This document shows, piece by piece, positions 39,319 through 49,434 of a DNA stretch of 64,000 nt. Source of the stretch: Deinococcus aquatilis DSM 23025 (lineage in GTDB: Bacteria > Deinococcota > Deinococci > Deinococcales > Deinococcaceae). The notes below the pieces were generated by a model. It had not been told where the DNA came from. It did not search any database and saw nothing but the letters and a program-made list of their open reading frames with translations. The position numbers and the translations under genes were made by a program. The DNA is taken from assembly GCF_000378445.1 (NCBI RefSeq), contig NZ_KB899709.1, forward strand, positions 1-64,000, written 5' to 3'. Numbering within the stretch: the first letter of the stretch is position 1; each line of letters starts with the position of its first letter.

Positions 39319-40191
39319 ATGACTGCCGAGCCGATTCCCAATGAACTGAACGCCGAACCCAATCTCCGGCCCACCCTTCTGGCCGTGTTTGCCCACCCCG
39401 ACGATGAAGCTTTTAGCGTGGGCGGCACCCTGACCCACTATGCCCGTAAAGGCGTTCGCGTGGTACTGGCCTGTGCCACACGCGGTGAAGCAGGCAAAAT
39501 CACGGTGCCGGGAATGACCGTGGATGATCTGGGCGTGCAGCGCGAGCAGGAGTTACGCCGCGCCTGCGAAGCGCTGGAGATCGAGCCGCCCATCTTTCTG
39601 GATTACCACGACTCGGGCCGCTACGAGCGCACGCGCACCAGTGACCCCATCGCCATGATGAACGTCAATCCACTGGACGTAGAGGTGAAACTGCGGGCGC
39701 TGATTGCCGACATTCGCCCGCAGGTGATCCTAACTTTTGACCCGCACGGCGGTTACGGCCATGTGGATCATTTGCAGATTCACCGGGCCACCAGCGCGGC
39801 TTTTTTCAGCACCGGGCACCTTCCGGGCGGCGGGCCACAGCGCCTGTATTTCACGGCACTGACCACCGCCACTGCCACCAGCATGCTCTCCAGGCTGGGC
39901 CCAGACCTTGACCCAATGGTGTACGGCGTGGACACGGGCACCGTTGCCGTGACTATGAACGTGGCTCCCTACGCCGAGAACAAGAAGGCTGCCCTGGCCG
40001 CGCACGGAACGCAGATGGGCGCAGAAAGTCTGGTAGGCCGAATGACCACCGAAGAGCGGGAAGCAATGGAGGTCGGCATGCTGGGCAGCGAAAACTTCAG
40101 CATCGGCGGCACGCGAACCGGACTCCCGGCCTTCCCCCTGCGCGGGTTGTTCGATGGGCTGGCGGGCTTTGAGGCGCTGGACGGGGAATAG
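39319..40191 (+). CDS. PIG-L family deacetylase
   Basis: 290 aa LmbE-type zinc deacetylase. Motifs: LLAVFAHPDDEAFSVGGTL (AHPDDE), FDPHGGYGHVDHLQIHRAT (HxxH). The family removes acetyl groups from GlcNAc-linked substrates; the malate-GlcNAc deacetylase BshB of bacillithiol synthesis is one branch. A bacilliredoxin-like domain is encoded at 49597, so this gene could be BshB-like, but mycothiol-conjugate-type or other PIG-L roles are equally open. TAGACT (39306-39311) ends seven bases before the ATG. Confidence 0.88.
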   Translation: MTAEPIPNELNAEPNLRPTLLAVFAHPDDEAFSVGGTLTHYARKGVRVVLACATRGEAGKITVPGMTVDDLGVQREQELRRACEALEIEPPIFLDYHDSGRYERTRTSDPIAMMNVNPLDVEVKLRALIADIRPQVILTFDPHGGYGHVDHLQIHRATSAAFFSTGHLPGGGPQRLYFTALTTATATSMLSRLGPDLDPMVYGVDTGTVAVTMNVAPYAENKKAALAAHGTQMGAESLVGRMTTEEREAMEVGMLGSENFSIGGTRTGLPAFPLRGLFDGLAGFEALDGE

Positions 40192-40204
40192 CAACGGAAG
40201 CAGG

Positions 40205-40274
40205 GAGAGGCTCCGAACCAGGGAATTTGAAAGTCACGGGGTTCGGACCATCTCCTGCTGAGACCGAGCCTCTC
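40205..40274. other. nested hairpin after PIG-L gene
   Basis: Outer arms GAGAGGCTC (40205-40213) / GAGCCTCTC (40266-40274) enclose CCGAACC (40213-40219) / GGTTCGG (40240-40246). Followed by another hairpin at 40321-40362. Probably transcription end signals of convergent genes, although unusually elaborate. Confidence 0.55.
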
Positions 40275-40320
40275 TCTAGTCAGCCAGGTATGATCACGAA
40301 CAACCTTCCAAAGTACAGAA

Positions 40321-40362
40321 GAGCTGTGGGCTACGGCTTTCATCGCCCATAACCCACAGCTC
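40321..40362. terminator. hairpin between convergent genes
   Basis: GAGCTGTGGG (40321-40330) pairs with CCCACAGCTC (40353-40362). No clear T tract. Located 31 bases after the end of the roadblock operon on the minus strand. Confidence 0.55.
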
Positions 40363-40392
40363 AGAGACGGGATTGACGGCCTCTGCCTATAC

Positions 40393-40713
40393 TTAAATCT
40401 GCCCCAGCAAACGCCGCACGGCAAAGCGGATTCGGCCCAGGCTCGCCACATCGTCGAAGGCGGCCAATAAAATCTGGTCGCCCATTGGCGTCAGCAGCAC
40501 GGGGCCGCCGTCCACGTCCAGAAGCAGGTCGTTCCATTCGGCACTGCCCTGTGTGGCCTGGAGGCTGGCAATCACGGCGCGGCCAGCCGCCACCAGGTTC
40601 AGGTCGGCGTCGGAGTGGGGGCCGCGCGGCCCGGCAGACGTGACGATTTCGCCCTGCGCATTGACAAGAAGGGCGTGACGCATACCACGGGTTTCCATCA
40701 GGGCCTCGATCAT
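40393..40713 (-). CDS. roadblock/LC7 domain protein (third of operon)
   Basis: 106 aa, one roadblock fold: MRHALLVNAQGEIVTSAGPRG, then DLNLVAAGRAVIASLQATQG and GGPVLLTPMGDQILLAAFDDVASLGRIRFAVRRLL. MglB-like roadblock proteins activate small GTPases of the MglA type in cell polarity and motility. ATGA overlap with the previous gene couples translation. No GTPase is present in the window. Confidence 0.85.
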   Translation of the reverse strand: MIEALMETRGMRHALLVNAQGEIVTSAGPRGPHSDADLNLVAAGRAVIASLQATQGSAEWNDLLLDVDGGPVLLTPMGDQILLAAFDDVASLGRIRFAVRRLLGQI

Positions 40714-41051
40714 GCGTCATCCACCTTGGGCAGATCGGTGAGATCAAGGGCCAGACGTGCCAGGGCCTGCTGGGCAGCGCGGGTATCGCTGCCACGGATC
40801 ATGGCCGCGCCCAGTACGAATTCGCCGCTGGCGAGGGCCACCACTTCCACGCGCTCGCTGGTAAAGGCGAGGCGGGTCACTTCTCCGGCTCCGAGGCGGC
40901 GGCCTGTGCGGTCCAGGCTGGTACGCAACGAGGCGAGTTCGGCAGCGAGGGCGTCGCCCGCCTCACCGTACATTTCGATGGGCAGGCCGTCCGGGCCGAC
41001 CAGGGCGCTCGCCACGACGCCGGGAATGGCGTGCAGGGGTTCAAGTTTCAC
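40710..41051 (-). CDS. roadblock/LC7-like protein (second of operon)
   Basis: 113 aa: LHAIPGVVASALVGPDGLPIEMYGEAGDALAAELASLRTSLDRTGRRLGAGEVTRLAFTSERVEVVALASGEFVLGAAM. The ALVGPDGLPIE strand-turn and the following helix match the roadblock fold. Both ends overlap neighbours by ATGA, so three proteins are made in step and may form heteromers. Confidence 0.85.
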   Translation of the reverse strand: MKLEPLHAIPGVVASALVGPDGLPIEMYGEAGDALAAELASLRTSLDRTGRRLGAGEVTRLAFTSERVEVVALASGEFVLGAAMIRGSDTRAAQQALARLALDLTDLPKVDDA

Positions 41052-41398
41052 AGGTGGCTCTCCAGTTTGCGGGCGGTGTCCCGGCCATACAGCCGCGCCT
41101 GCCCCAGGTTGCTGCGGCCATCGAGGGCCAGCAGCAAAAAGAAATCGGCATTGATGGGATGCAGGTAAACGCTGAGGCGTTCGCCGCGCAGGTACAGTTC
41201 GCGGGTCTGGCCTCCGTTGAGGGTTTGGCTATAGGCAGCGCTGGCGGTACGGAGCAGCCCGGCGTGTTCGGCGACCAGCAGGTTCAGGTCTGCGGTCGTG
41301 GCGGTATGTCCTTCCACGAGCAGGCCGTCCAGACCCCCGATAGCCGCTGCCCACGCGCCGTCTACGTCAGCTACAAGTTGCGAGAGGTGATTCAGCAT
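41048..41398 (-). CDS. roadblock/LC7-like protein (first of operon)
   Basis: 116 aa from the ATG 41396-41398: LNHLSQLVADVDGAWAAAIGGLDGLLVEGHTATTADLNLLVAEHAGLLRTASAAYSQTLNGGQTRELYLRGERLSVYLHPINADFFLLLALDG. Divergent roadblock member. A TATCAT lies nine bases before the ATG. The longer in-frame extension upstream is Pro-rich and not conserved-looking, so it is not used. Confidence 0.8.
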   Translation of the reverse strand: MLNHLSQLVADVDGAWAAAIGGLDGLLVEGHTATTADLNLLVAEHAGLLRTASAAYSQTLNGGQTRELYLRGERLSVYLHPINADFFLLLALDGRSNLGQARLYGRDTARKLESHL

Positions 41399-41957
41399 CT
41401 GCGGGCCATGATATGCCGGAACTGCCCTTTGGCGAGGCGAAACCTCACATGCCGGGGGCGGCGGCGGGGGTACAGACCACCTACCAGCAGTCTGGCAACA
41501 TGGCTGAGACGACCTTGCCAGGGCCTGCATTCATAAAGTCACAACAAAACTGGGTATGTCGCGAGTTACGTGTTAGGATTTTTTTGTCCTTAACTTACGT
41601 TTCGCCGGATCAGATTGGTCCGGTCAGTCCTACGCCCTCCGTTCTCTGGCGAGATGCCTTTGCTGTGCCGCTGCAACCGGGATCAACCTTCACCAGATTG
41701 ACTTTTCCTGAGCAGCAGGGTAACCACACGTCGCTCTGCTCGGTGCGCGTTCCCTGCGTACACTTCTCCATTCAGTCAGCCTTGAGTTCGGTCCAGTGTT
41801 CTAGCCGTGCTGAGTGGAAAAGCGTGATGGCAGGAAACCCAGAGCTGTGGTGTGGTACGGAAACACTTAAACCGCTGTATCCAGTCAGTTCTCTATGCAA
41901 CCGGGAGCCTTCCCCCGGTTCCTCTGGCCTCTCCCCTCATTCTCAGGAGGTTTAGTG
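41399..41957 (+). other. upstream region of the GH43 gene
   Basis: 559 bases without a convincing gene. Contains the reversed CGAAACGTAA motif (41595-41604), GGATCAGATTGGTCC at 41607-41621, and a leader hairpin AACCGGG/CCCGGTT (41899-41905 / 41914-41920). No consensus promoter pair stands out. Long leaders here and at malE set the sugar genes apart from the leaderless majority. Confidence 0.5.
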
Positions 41958-43802
41958 ATGCAACAACCCAGGCAAGGTCAACTCAGACAGGTTCGTTTCC
42001 GTTCACGTTCGGCGTGGCCGATGTTGGGGCTTGTGGGCCTGTTGTCGGCCTGCGATACCGTCAAGGCTCCTGACAAGACCCTGAAACTGACCTACAGCAA
42101 TCCGCTGACGATCAGCAAGACTGACGGTACCAGGGTGGAATCCTGCGCTGACCCATCCATCATCCAGTCGCGCACCCCCGGCGATTCCAACTGGTATCTG
42201 TACTGCACCACCGATCCGCACAACACCACCGATGTGGATGCCAACAACAACCTTAACTTTCACCTGATCAGCATGGCCCGGTCTGCCGATCTGGTGAACT
42301 GGACGTATATCGGAGACGCTTTTGCCACCAAACCCGCCTGGGTGAAGGATGACGCGGGCCTGTGGGCACCCGATATCGAGTATGTAAACGGCAAGTATCA
42401 CTTGTATTACACCGCCAGCGACACCAAAGCAGGCGGCAGCGCCATCGGTGTGGCGACCAGCGATTCGCCCGCTGGACCCTGGACCGACAGTGGAACCCCG
42501 GTGGTCGAACCGCAAGGCCCGCCCGGAGGCAATCCCAACGACCGCCGCTGGGTCTTTGATTCCGAGGTGATCACCGATGACGCGGGCCAGGGTTGGCTGT
42601 ACTACGGCAGCTACTTCGGGGGAATCTCGGTGCGGCAACTGAGCGCCGATGGCCTCAGAACCGACGCCGCCACCCAGAAAGAAGTGGCACTGGACAACCG
42701 CTATGAGGGCGCTCAGGTCGTGCGGCACGGCGGGTTTTATTACCTGATGGCCTCGGCAGCCAACTGCTGCAATGGCCCCCTCACGGGCTACAGCATCTTC
42801 GCGGGCCGCTCGGCTTCTCCAACTGGGCCGTTTGTGGATAAAGAAGGCGTCTCACTCCTTGATCCCCGTGTGGGCGGCACCCCCGTCATCAGCATGAACG
42901 GCAACCGCTGGGTCGGCCCCGGCCACAACGCCGTATTCACCGATGCAGGTGGTCAGGACTGGACGGTGTACCACGCGATCAACGAAAACGACCCCTATTT
43001 CACTCCTGGCGGCGTCAACAAGCGGCCCGTGCTGCTGGACCCGCTGGATTGGGTGGAGGGCTGGCCCACGGTACGCGGCGGCCAGTGGGCCTCTGACGGC
43101 GTGATGCCTGCACCCGCTGCCCAGGCCGGACAACTGAGCGCCTACGTGCCCACCGCTCCCAGAGCTGACGTACTGGGCAGCACCATCAGCGCCTACAACG
43201 ACGATTTTAGCGGCCCTGCCCTCGACACGCGCTGGACTTGGATTCGTCCACCCGCCCCCGCAGAAGCCGGACTGGAAAACGGAGCACTGCGCTTTGACAC
43301 ACAGGCCGCCGACCTGTTCGAGGACAGCGACAACGCCTCGGTGCTGACCGAAAATGCGCCCGCTGGCGACTACGCCGTAGAAATCAAGATGCAAAGCAAC
43401 CTGCCCGACGAGGGCTGCTGTTTCAACTACGCTCAGGGCGGCCTGCTGATCTACGGCGACGACGACAACTTTGTGAAACTCGGCGTGGTGTCGATCTGGA
43501 ACACCCGGCAGATTGAATTTGCCAAGGAGCAGGGGCCAGTGGCCGACAAGTTCCCGCGCTACGGCAACACTGTACTGTCGGCACCGGGCCGCGAAACCTG
43601 GCTGAGAATCGTGCGGCGGGCCAGCAGCGGGGCCACAGCAGGCGAAACCTACACCGCCTATTCCAGCCGGGACGGCGTGAACTGGACACGGGGCGGCGTC
43701 TGGGCACACAAGCTGGGGCAAGCCAAAATCGGCCTGTTCTCGATGAGTGGCAGCGGCTTTACCAACCGCTTTGACAGTGTGCGGGTGTATAGCCTGAAGT
43801 GA
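41958..43802 (+). CDS. GH43 arabinan-type glycosidase lipoprotein
   Basis: 614 aa. Lipobox GLLSAC (Cys ~32) after an Arg-rich start, so it is likely anchored outside the membrane. Residues ~45-380 are a GH43 five-bladed propeller: SCADPSII (Asp65, base), LWAPDIEYVNGKYHLYYTAS (Asp139, pKa modulator), RYEGAQVVRHGGFYYL (Glu250, acid), consistent with endo- or exo-arabinanase activity. Residues ~400-614 form a concanavalin-like beta sandwich (DUF1349 style: DDFSGPALDTRWTWIRP ... LGQAKIGLFSMSGSGF). AGGAGG lies seven bases before the ATG. No other arabinose genes adjoin it. Confidence 0.9.
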   Translation: MQQPRQGQLRQVRFRSRSAWPMLGLVGLLSACDTVKAPDKTLKLTYSNPLTISKTDGTRVESCADPSIIQSRTPGDSNWYLYCTTDPHNTTDVDANNNLNFHLISMARSADLVNWTYIGDAFATKPAWVKDDAGLWAPDIEYVNGKYHLYYTASDTKAGGSAIGVATSDSPAGPWTDSGTPVVEPQGPPGGNPNDRRWVFDSEVITDDAGQGWLYYGSYFGGISVRQLSADGLRTDAATQKEVALDNRYEGAQVVRHGGFYYLMASAANCCNGPLTGYSIFAGRSASPTGPFVDKEGVSLLDPRVGGTPVISMNGNRWVGPGHNAVFTDAGGQDWTVYHAINENDPYFTPGGVNKRPVLLDPLDWVEGWPTVRGGQWASDGVMPAPAAQAGQLSAYVPTAPRADVLGSTISAYNDDFSGPALDTRWTWIRPPAPAEAGLENGALRFDTQAADLFEDSDNASVLTENAPAGDYAVEIKMQSNLPDEGCCFNYAQGGLLIYGDDDNFVKLGVVSIWNTRQIEFAKEQGPVADKFPRYGNTVLSAPGRETWLRIVRRASSGATAGETYTAYSSRDGVNWTRGGVWAHKLGQAKIGLFSMSGSGFTNRFDSVRVYSLK

Positions 43803-43848
43803 GCTGATTCGGAGTTGGCGTGTGAACCCCCATTGCTCTGTCCCTCTC

Positions 43849-43875
43849 ACCCCCGGCCTCACCGCTGGGGGTTTT
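43849..43875 (+). terminator. terminator after GH43 gene
   Basis: ACCCCC-g-GC (43849-43857) pairs with GC-t-GGGGGT (43864-43872), followed by TTTT. Confidence 0.8.
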
Positions 43876-43945
43876 GCTTGGTTGAATCTCCTTTGTTGCC
43901 CGCGCACCCATACCCACCTTTCCCGCCTGCTAGCCTGCACCCCGT

Positions 43946-46294
43946 ATGGCAACAGTGGCAGAACTGCGGGACAAACTCAGGCGACCACTGCTGGCAGAGC
44001 GGGCCAGTGGGCATCAAAACAAGATTGTGGCGGGCGGCGTGGAAAAGCTGCTGGCATCGCCGCTGGGCAACCCTTTTCCGGGTGTGCGTGAGGCTCTGAA
44101 GGGATACGGCGAGTTGGACGAAGCCGGACGCGCCGCCGCCCTCAATGCCGCCCTGAACGTGCTGGACGGACAGGATGCCGCCGCCAAAGCGCCCAGAACT
44201 CCACGCGCCCCGGCCCGCGTCGCCGTGCCCACTGCCGCCCCCGGCGAACGCCTGCCGCCCGACGCGGATCTGGCGCGGCTGGATACTGGCCCCGGCGGAA
44301 CGCGCAAGCTGAATTCGTTGGGCCTCCTGAACCTGCGCGACGTGCTGCACGCCTACCCGCACCGCCACGAAGACCGCCGCGCCCTGCCCGATTTATCGGA
44401 GGTGGAAGAAGGCCAGAAGGTGACGGTGGAAGGCACGGTGGTGGCCAAGTCGCGCCGCAGCCCCAAACCGGGCATGCTGATTCTGGACGTGACGCTGGAA
44501 ACTCCGGCGGGCGGGCGCGTGAAGGCCACCTGGTTCAATCAGCCGTGGATGGAACGGCAACTGCGCGAGGGTGCCCGGCTGGTGCTCACGGGCCGCGTGA
44601 AGAAATTTGGGCGCAGCGTTCAGATTGGCGTGGAGCATCTGGAAACGGTGGAAGACGCCAAAAGCAGCCTCAGCACAGGCCGGATCGTGGGGGTATACGA
44701 CTCCAAAGACGGCATCAGTCAGGAGTTTTTGCGCCGCGCCGCACACCGGGCGCTGGAAGCCGTGCCCCTGGACGATTATCTGCCCGCGCACTGGCGACAG
44801 AAATACGGCCTGACCGACCTGTCGGACGCGCTGTGGGGCATGCATTTTCCGCACGATGAGGCGCAGTTGGCACGCGGCATGAATCGCCTGCGCTTTGACG
44901 AATACCTGTTTTTAGAATTGCGCGTGCTGCTGCAAGGGGACGACGCCGTGTTGCTGGGCAAACGGTTTCAGGCCACGGGCGACGACATCCACCGCTTCGA
45001 GGGCGCACTCCCTTTCCAGTTTACGGGTGCCCAGCGCCGCGTGCTGCTGGAAATCACCGACGATATGCGCAGCGAGCGCCAGATGGCCCGTCTCGTGCAG
45101 GGCGACGTGGGCAGCGGCAAAACCGCCGTGGCCGCCTGTGCGCTGTATCTGGCCGTGCGAGACGGCTATCAGGGTGCACTGATGGCCCCCACCGAAATTC
45201 TGGCGCGGCAGCATTACGCCAACCTGTCGGGCTACCTGAACCAGTTGGATGTGCGGGTGGGCCTGCTGATCGGGGCCATGACGGCCAAGCAGAAGCTGGA
45301 AATGCAGACGCGCATTGCCGAGGGGGATGTGGATGTGGTGGTGGGCACGCAGGCCCTCATTCAGGAAAACGTGCGCTTCGACAATCTGGGATTGGCCGTG
45401 GTGGACGAGGAGCACCGCTTTGGCGTGCAGCAGCGGCGCAAACTGCTGGCAGGCCGCCCCGACGTGCTGGTCATGAGCGCCACGCCCATTCCGCGCAGCC
45501 TCGCGCTGACCGCTTACGGCGACCTCGAACTCAGCATTATCGATGAACTGCCGCCCGGACGCACCCCGATTGAAACCAAACTCTTGCAGGACACGCACCG
45601 CCAGCAGGCCTACGGCTTTGCCATGCGCCAGATTCGGGAAGGGCGTCAGGCCTTCGTGGTCACGGCCCTGATCGAAGAAAGCGACACGCTGGAACTGCTG
45701 GCCGCCACGCAGCTTTCCGAAGACCTGAAGGTGATCTTGCCCGAAGCCCGCATAGACCTGCTGCACGGCAAGATGAGCGCCGCCGAGAAGGACCATGTGA
45801 TGAACCGCTTTCGCGCCCGTGAATTCGACATTCTGGTGTCTACCACCGTGATCGAGGTCGGTGTGGACGTGCCCAACGCCACCGTGATGGTCATCGAAAA
45901 CGCCGAGCGGTTCGGGCTGGCCCAGCTTCACCAGTTGCGCGGGCGCGTGGGCCGGGGCAGTGCCCAGAGTTACTGCGTGCTGATTTCGGGCGAGAACAGC
46001 CGCAAGACCCGCCAGCGCCTCGGCATCATCGAGGGCAGCACCGACGGCTTTGTGATTGCCGAGGCCGACCTGAAACTGCGCGGCCCCGGCGAGATTCGCG
46101 GCACCCGCCAAAGCGGCGTTCCCGACCTGCGACTGGGCGACCTCGCCAACGACGTAGAAATCATCGAGCAGGCCCGCGAACTTGCCAAGCACATTCTGGC
46201 CCACGACCCCAAGCTAGAGCACCCGCGTCTGCAATATCTACGGAGCGAATTGCAAAACAGAAGTCAGAGCGTGGCCTACCGCGAAGTCATCTAA
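43946..46294 (+). CDS. recG: ATP-dependent DNA helicase RecG
   Basis: 782 aa; remodels stalled forks and branched DNA. N-terminal ~110 residues are an Ala/Pro-rich extension of the kind known in Deinococcus RecG, then the wedge/OB domain ([39 protein letters not shown]), then SF2 motifs: [12 protein letters not shown] (I), [10 protein letters not shown] (Ia), [16 protein letters not shown] (II), [12 protein letters not shown] (III), [14 protein letters not shown] (IV), [20 protein letters not shown] (V), [12 protein letters not shown] (VI). Motif II reads DEEH rather than the usual DEQH. TAGCCT precedes the ATG by nine bases. Ends 2 bases from the convergent phosphatase gene. Confidence 0.96.
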   Translation: MATVAELRDKLRRPLLAERASGHQNKIVAGGVEKLLASPLGNPFPGVREALKGYGELDEAGRAAALNAALNVLDGQDAAAKAPRTPRAPARVAVPTAAPGERLPPDADLARLDTGPGGTRKLNSLGLLNLRDVLHAYPHRHEDRRALPDLSEVEEGQKVTVEGTVVAKSRRSPKPGMLILDVTLETPAGGRVKATWFNQPWMERQLREGARLVLTGRVKKFGRSVQIGVEHLETVEDAKSSLSTGRIVGVYDSKDGISQEFLRRAAHRALEAVPLDDYLPAHWRQKYGLTDLSDALWGMHFPHDEAQLARGMNRLRFDEYLFLELRVLLQGDDAVLLGKRFQATGDDIHRFEGALPFQFTGAQRRVLLEITDDMRSERQMARLVQGDVGSGKTAVAACALYLAVRDGYQGALMAPTEILARQHYANLSGYLNQLDVRVGLLIGAMTAKQKLEMQTRIAEGDVDVVVGTQALIQENVRFDNLGLAVVDEEHRFGVQQRRKLLAGRPDVLVMSATPIPRSLALTAYGDLELSIIDELPPGRTPIETKLLQDTHRQQAYGFAMRQIREGRQAFVVTALIEESDTLELLAATQLSEDLKVILPEARIDLLHGKMSAAEKDHVMNRFRAREFDILVSTTVIEVGVDVPNATVMVIENAERFGLAQLHQLRGRVGRGSAQSYCVLISGENSRKTRQRLGIIEGSTDGFVIAEADLKLRGPGEIRGTRQSGVPDLRLGDLANDVEIIEQARELAKHILAHDPKLEHPRLQYLRSELQNRSQSVAYREVI

Positions 46295-46296
46295 AT

Positions 46297-46866
46297 CTAT
46301 TCCACCGGGTGTACAAGATTTCGCCTGACTTGATTCAAATCAACTCGGTTGAAGTAAGTTTCAGGTTCACCCATTCCTTTGAGCGCCTGCACCATCCATT
46401 CTTCTTTGACTTCCCCATCACTCAAGAGATATTCAGCAACGATAGACTGTTCTGACACGCCAAGAATACTGAGCAGGGCAGCAACGACAATGCCTGTTCT
46501 ATCTTTACCCGATGTGCAGTGAATCAGAACCGGGTACTGAAGAGAGTCAGCCTCAAAACTGGCAACAACTGCATTTAACCAGCGCCGAACTTGCCCATCA
46601 GAGGTGTTGTACTTCTCCAGGGTATTCGAGGTTGGAAAGTGCAGCGTTTTTACAGGCCAGTTGTGTTGATCTGGCCCATTCCTCAAGTTGATGATGGTCT
46701 CTGGCGAGCCGATGTCATCCAGTGAATCGACATAATCGATCTTGCCCCCCCTCAACAATTTGCCGGGGGGCAAGATCGATTTTCCGGCAATCAATTGAAG
46801 AAACTCACCCACATCGCGGAAATTGACGCATCCAGCCGAATAATCGAGGGCCATGACTGTTGGCAT
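46297..46866 (-). CDS. tyrosine phosphatase-like protein
   Basis: 189 aa. Active-site signature LIHCTSGKDRTGIVVAALLSILG matches the CX5R loop of the bacterial Tyr/dual-specificity phosphatases related to Y_phosphatase3/PTEN-like proteins; NFRDVGEF near the N-terminus and TIINLRNG are shared with that group. Base composition is visibly lower in GC (many AAT, ATT, TTG codons) than the neighbours, which points to recent acquisition. Substrate may be phosphotyrosine or phosphoinositide. Start ATG 46864-46866 or 46852-46854. Confidence 0.85.
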   Translation of the reverse strand: MPTVMALDYSAGCVNFRDVGEFLQLIAGKSILPPGKLLRGGKIDYVDSLDDIGSPETIINLRNGPDQHNWPVKTLHFPTSNTLEKYNTSDGQVRRWLNAVVASFEADSLQYPVLIHCTSGKDRTGIVVAALLSILGVSEQSIVAEYLLSDGEVKEEWMVQALKGMGEPETYFNRVDLNQVRRNLVHPVE

Positions 46867-46902
46867 CTCTGATCCTTGACGGAGCTAGATCTATTTTCCG
46901 CC

Positions 46903-48525
46903 TTACCGCTCCCCAGTCGTCTGGCCTACGCTGACTTCTCCGCTGCGGCCACTGCTGGTTTGCCCGCCGCTGGTTTGCCCGCCGCTGCCCGTCATCATCA
47001 GGCCCAACTGGGTTTCGGTGGCGTCGGCGGCACTCACTTCCCCGGCAATCTGGCCCTCGTACATCACCAGAATCCGGTCTGCGAGGTTCATCACTTCGCC
47101 CAGATCGGCGCTGATCAGGAGTACGGCCAAGCCCTGATCGCGTGCTTCCACGATTCGGGCGTGAATAAACTCGATTGCGCCGATGTCTACGCCGCGTGTG
47201 GGCTGGCTGGCGATCAGGATTTTCGGGCCTTTCCTCATCTCGCGGGCCACGATGATTTTCTGGGCGTTGCCGCCGCTGTAGCGCCCCGCTTGCAGGCTGG
47301 CACTGCGCGGGCGCACATCGTACTTCTCCGACAGGTCGCGGGCGTTCTGTTCGATCACATCCAGATTCAGGAAGCCGAAGCGCCCGGCAAAGGGGGCCTG
47401 ATCGTGCTCACCCAGAATGAAGTTCTCGGCGGTGGTCATGTCCAGCACCAGCCCGCGCTCGTTGCGGTCTTCAGGAATGTGCGAGAGGCCCGCCGCTTCC
47501 ACCTCGCGCACGCCCCGCGCCTGCTTGCCCAGATAGGTGATCGTGCCGCTGAGGGTAGGAATCAGGCCCGTGATGGCTTCCACCAGTTCGCTCTGGCCGT
47601 TGCCCTCCACACCCGCGATGCCCACGATTTCGCCCGCCCGTACCTGAAACGACACGTTGTCTACGGCGTTCTTGTACTCGCCCTTCACAGTCACATTTTT
47701 CACGTCCAGCGCGACTTCCTTGGGCTGAGCGGCGGTTTTGTCGACGCGCAGATTCACCTCGCGGCCCACCATCATGCGGGCCAGGGTTTCGGTGGTGGCC
47801 CCAGCGCTGGGAATAGAGCCGATCATCTTGCCGTCGCGGATTACGCTGATGGTGTCCGAGATGTGCAGCACCTCATGTAGCTTGTGGCTGATGAAAATGA
47901 CGGCGTTACCGCTGGCCGCATACTGGTTTTTCAGGAAGTCGAACAGTTCGTCGGTTTCGCTGGGGGTCAGCACGGCGGTGGGTTCGTCCAGAATCAGGAT
48001 GCGTGCGCCCCGGTACAGTGTTTTCAGAATTTCTACTTTCTGCTGCTTGCCCACCGGCAGATTCCCGATCAGGGCGTCCGGATCAAGGTCAAAGTTGAAC
48101 TGCTTGACCAGATCGGCCACCTTGCGCCTTGCACTCGCAATGTCGATGCGCCCGCCGATGGTGGGTTCTGCGCCCAGAATCACGTTTTCGGTCACGGTCA
48201 GGGTATCCACCAACATAAAGTGCTGAAACACCATGCCGATGCCGCGTGCGATGGCGTCGGCGGGACTGTTCAGATTCACCGTCTGGCCGTCTACCACGAT
48301 TTCGCCGCTGGTGGGCGGCTGAGCGCCGTAGACGATCTTCATCAGCGTGCTTTTGCCTGCGCCGTTTTCGCCGCACAGGGCATGCACGCTGCCCCATTTC
48401 ACGGCCAGAGAAATGTTGTCGTTGGCAAGCACCAGCGGAAAGCGTTTGGTGATGTTGCGCAGTTCCAGCGCATATTCAGAGTTGTGCCGAACCTCGCGCA
48501 GCACGTCGGGAGTGGGGGCGGTCAT
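46903..48525 (-). CDS. ABC transporter ATP-binding protein, nucleoside/sugar (RbsA/BMP) type
   Basis: 540 aa with two ATPase domains. First: [17 protein letters not shown], signature [32 protein letters not shown]. Second: [16 protein letters not shown] (degenerate Walker A), signature [32 protein letters not shown]. This pattern belongs to uptake systems for nucleosides with BMP-type binding proteins. No permease or binding protein is in view; they may be elsewhere. C-terminus has short SGGQT-like repeats ([14 protein letters not shown]) of unknown use. TACACT (48532-48537) ends six bases before the ATG. Confidence 0.9.
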   Translation of the reverse strand: MTAPTPDVLREVRHNSEYALELRNITKRFPLVLANDNISLAVKWGSVHALCGENGAGKSTLMKIVYGAQPPTSGEIVVDGQTVNLNSPADAIARGIGMVFQHFMLVDTLTVTENVILGAEPTIGGRIDIASARRKVADLVKQFNFDLDPDALIGNLPVGKQQKVEILKTLYRGARILILDEPTAVLTPSETDELFDFLKNQYAASGNAVIFISHKLHEVLHISDTISVIRDGKMIGSIPSAGATTETLARMMVGREVNLRVDKTAAQPKEVALDVKNVTVKGEYKNAVDNVSFQVRAGEIVGIAGVEGNGQSELVEAITGLIPTLSGTITYLGKQARGVREVEAAGLSHIPEDRNERGLVLDMTTAENFILGEHDQAPFAGRFGFLNLDVIEQNARDLSEKYDVRPRSASLQAGRYSGGNAQKIIVAREMRKGPKILIASQPTRGVDIGAIEFIHARIVEARDQGLAVLLISADLGEVMNLADRILVMYEGQIAGEVSAADATETQLGLMMTGSGGQTSGGQTSSGRSGEVSVGQTTGER

Positions 48526-48636
48526 GGGTACAGTGTAGCGGGGCCAGCCGGAAGGATGAAGATGCAGGCACCCTCTTCAGGCAGGCGCAAAGTAATTCAC
48601 GCTTGCCGTTTGCGGCCTTCAGTCAGAATGTGAGGC

Positions 48637-49434
48637 ATGGAATCATTCTGGTTGGCAGTCACGAATCTGGGACGGGATGAAGTTTTTATTGTGGTTTTGG
48701 CGTTGTATACGTGGTTGGTCAACCCGCGCAGTGGGCGCAATCTGGGCGTGGCGTTCGCCCTGAGTTATCTGGTCAACTCGGCGCTCAAATTTGGCTTCGA
48801 TCTGCCGCGCCCCTTTACCAACGACCCCACGGCGGCCAGTGCCGCAGCCAGAGCCACCGCAGGCGGCCCCGGTCTGCCCAGCGGTCACACGCAGATGGCG
48901 GCCACCCTCTGGGGCGGCATTGCCCTGCAAGTCCGGCGGCCCGGTATGTGGGTGGCGGCGGGTCTGCTGATCGTGCTGATCGCCTATTCCCGCCTCGCCC
49001 TGAACGTGCACTACCCCAGTGACGTGATCGTGGGTCTGCTGGTGGGCGGCCTGTTTGCCCTCATGGCCGCCCGAATCCATGTGCCCGACGACGGCGCGGT
49101 GCGCTGGGGCGTGCCCGCATTGCTGCTGGTCGTCGCGGCCTTCCTGCCCGCCGGAACTCCCCGCGAGTACGGGACGGGGCTGGGGCTGCTGGCCGGATTC
49201 TGGTTCGCCCGCCCCACCTTCACCCCGCCCCGCGACCTGGCCGGACGCCTGATCGTGGCCGTGCTGGGCCTGCTGCTGGTCTTTGCTGTGTTCTTCGGAT
49301 TGGGAGCCTTGCCCCAGAGCTTCAAAGACATCGGGCTGGTGCGGGCGCTGCGGTACGCGCTGCTGGTGTGGGTGGCAGCAGAAGGAGTACCACTGGTGCT
49401 GCGGCGCTGGATGCCGAAAAACGGTCAGTGGTAG
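48637..49434 (+). CDS. PAP2-family membrane phosphatase
   Basis: 265 aa, about eight membrane segments. The three PAP2 signature parts are present: [37 protein letters not shown] (catalytic His). Likely dephosphorylates a lipid such as undecaprenyl pyrophosphate or phosphatidic acid. CAGAAT (48623-48628 region) ends about seven bases before the ATG. The last codons coincide with a GGTCAGTGG simple repeat (see 49423-49453). Confidence 0.9.
   Translation: MESFWLAVTNLGRDEVFIVVLALYTWLVNPRSGRNLGVAFALSYLVNSALKFGFDLPRPFTNDPTAASAAARATAGGPGLPSGHTQMAATLWGGIALQVRRPGMWVAAGLLIVLIAYSRLALNVHYPSDVIVGLLVGGLFALMAARIHVPDDGAVRWGVPALLLVVAAFLPAGTPREYGTGLGLLAGFWFARPTFTPPRDLAGRLIVAVLGLLLVFAVFFGLGALPQSFKDIGLVRALRYALLVWVAAEGVPLVLRRWMPKNGQW

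Noticed and set aside
41413..41955. 180-codon frame upstream of the GH43 gene
   Set aside because: No ribosome site, mixed composition, no motif; better read as the long regulatory region of the GH43 gene.
44912..46204. 430-codon frame opposite recG
   Set aside because: Antisense shadow; recG motifs on the other strand are unmistakable.
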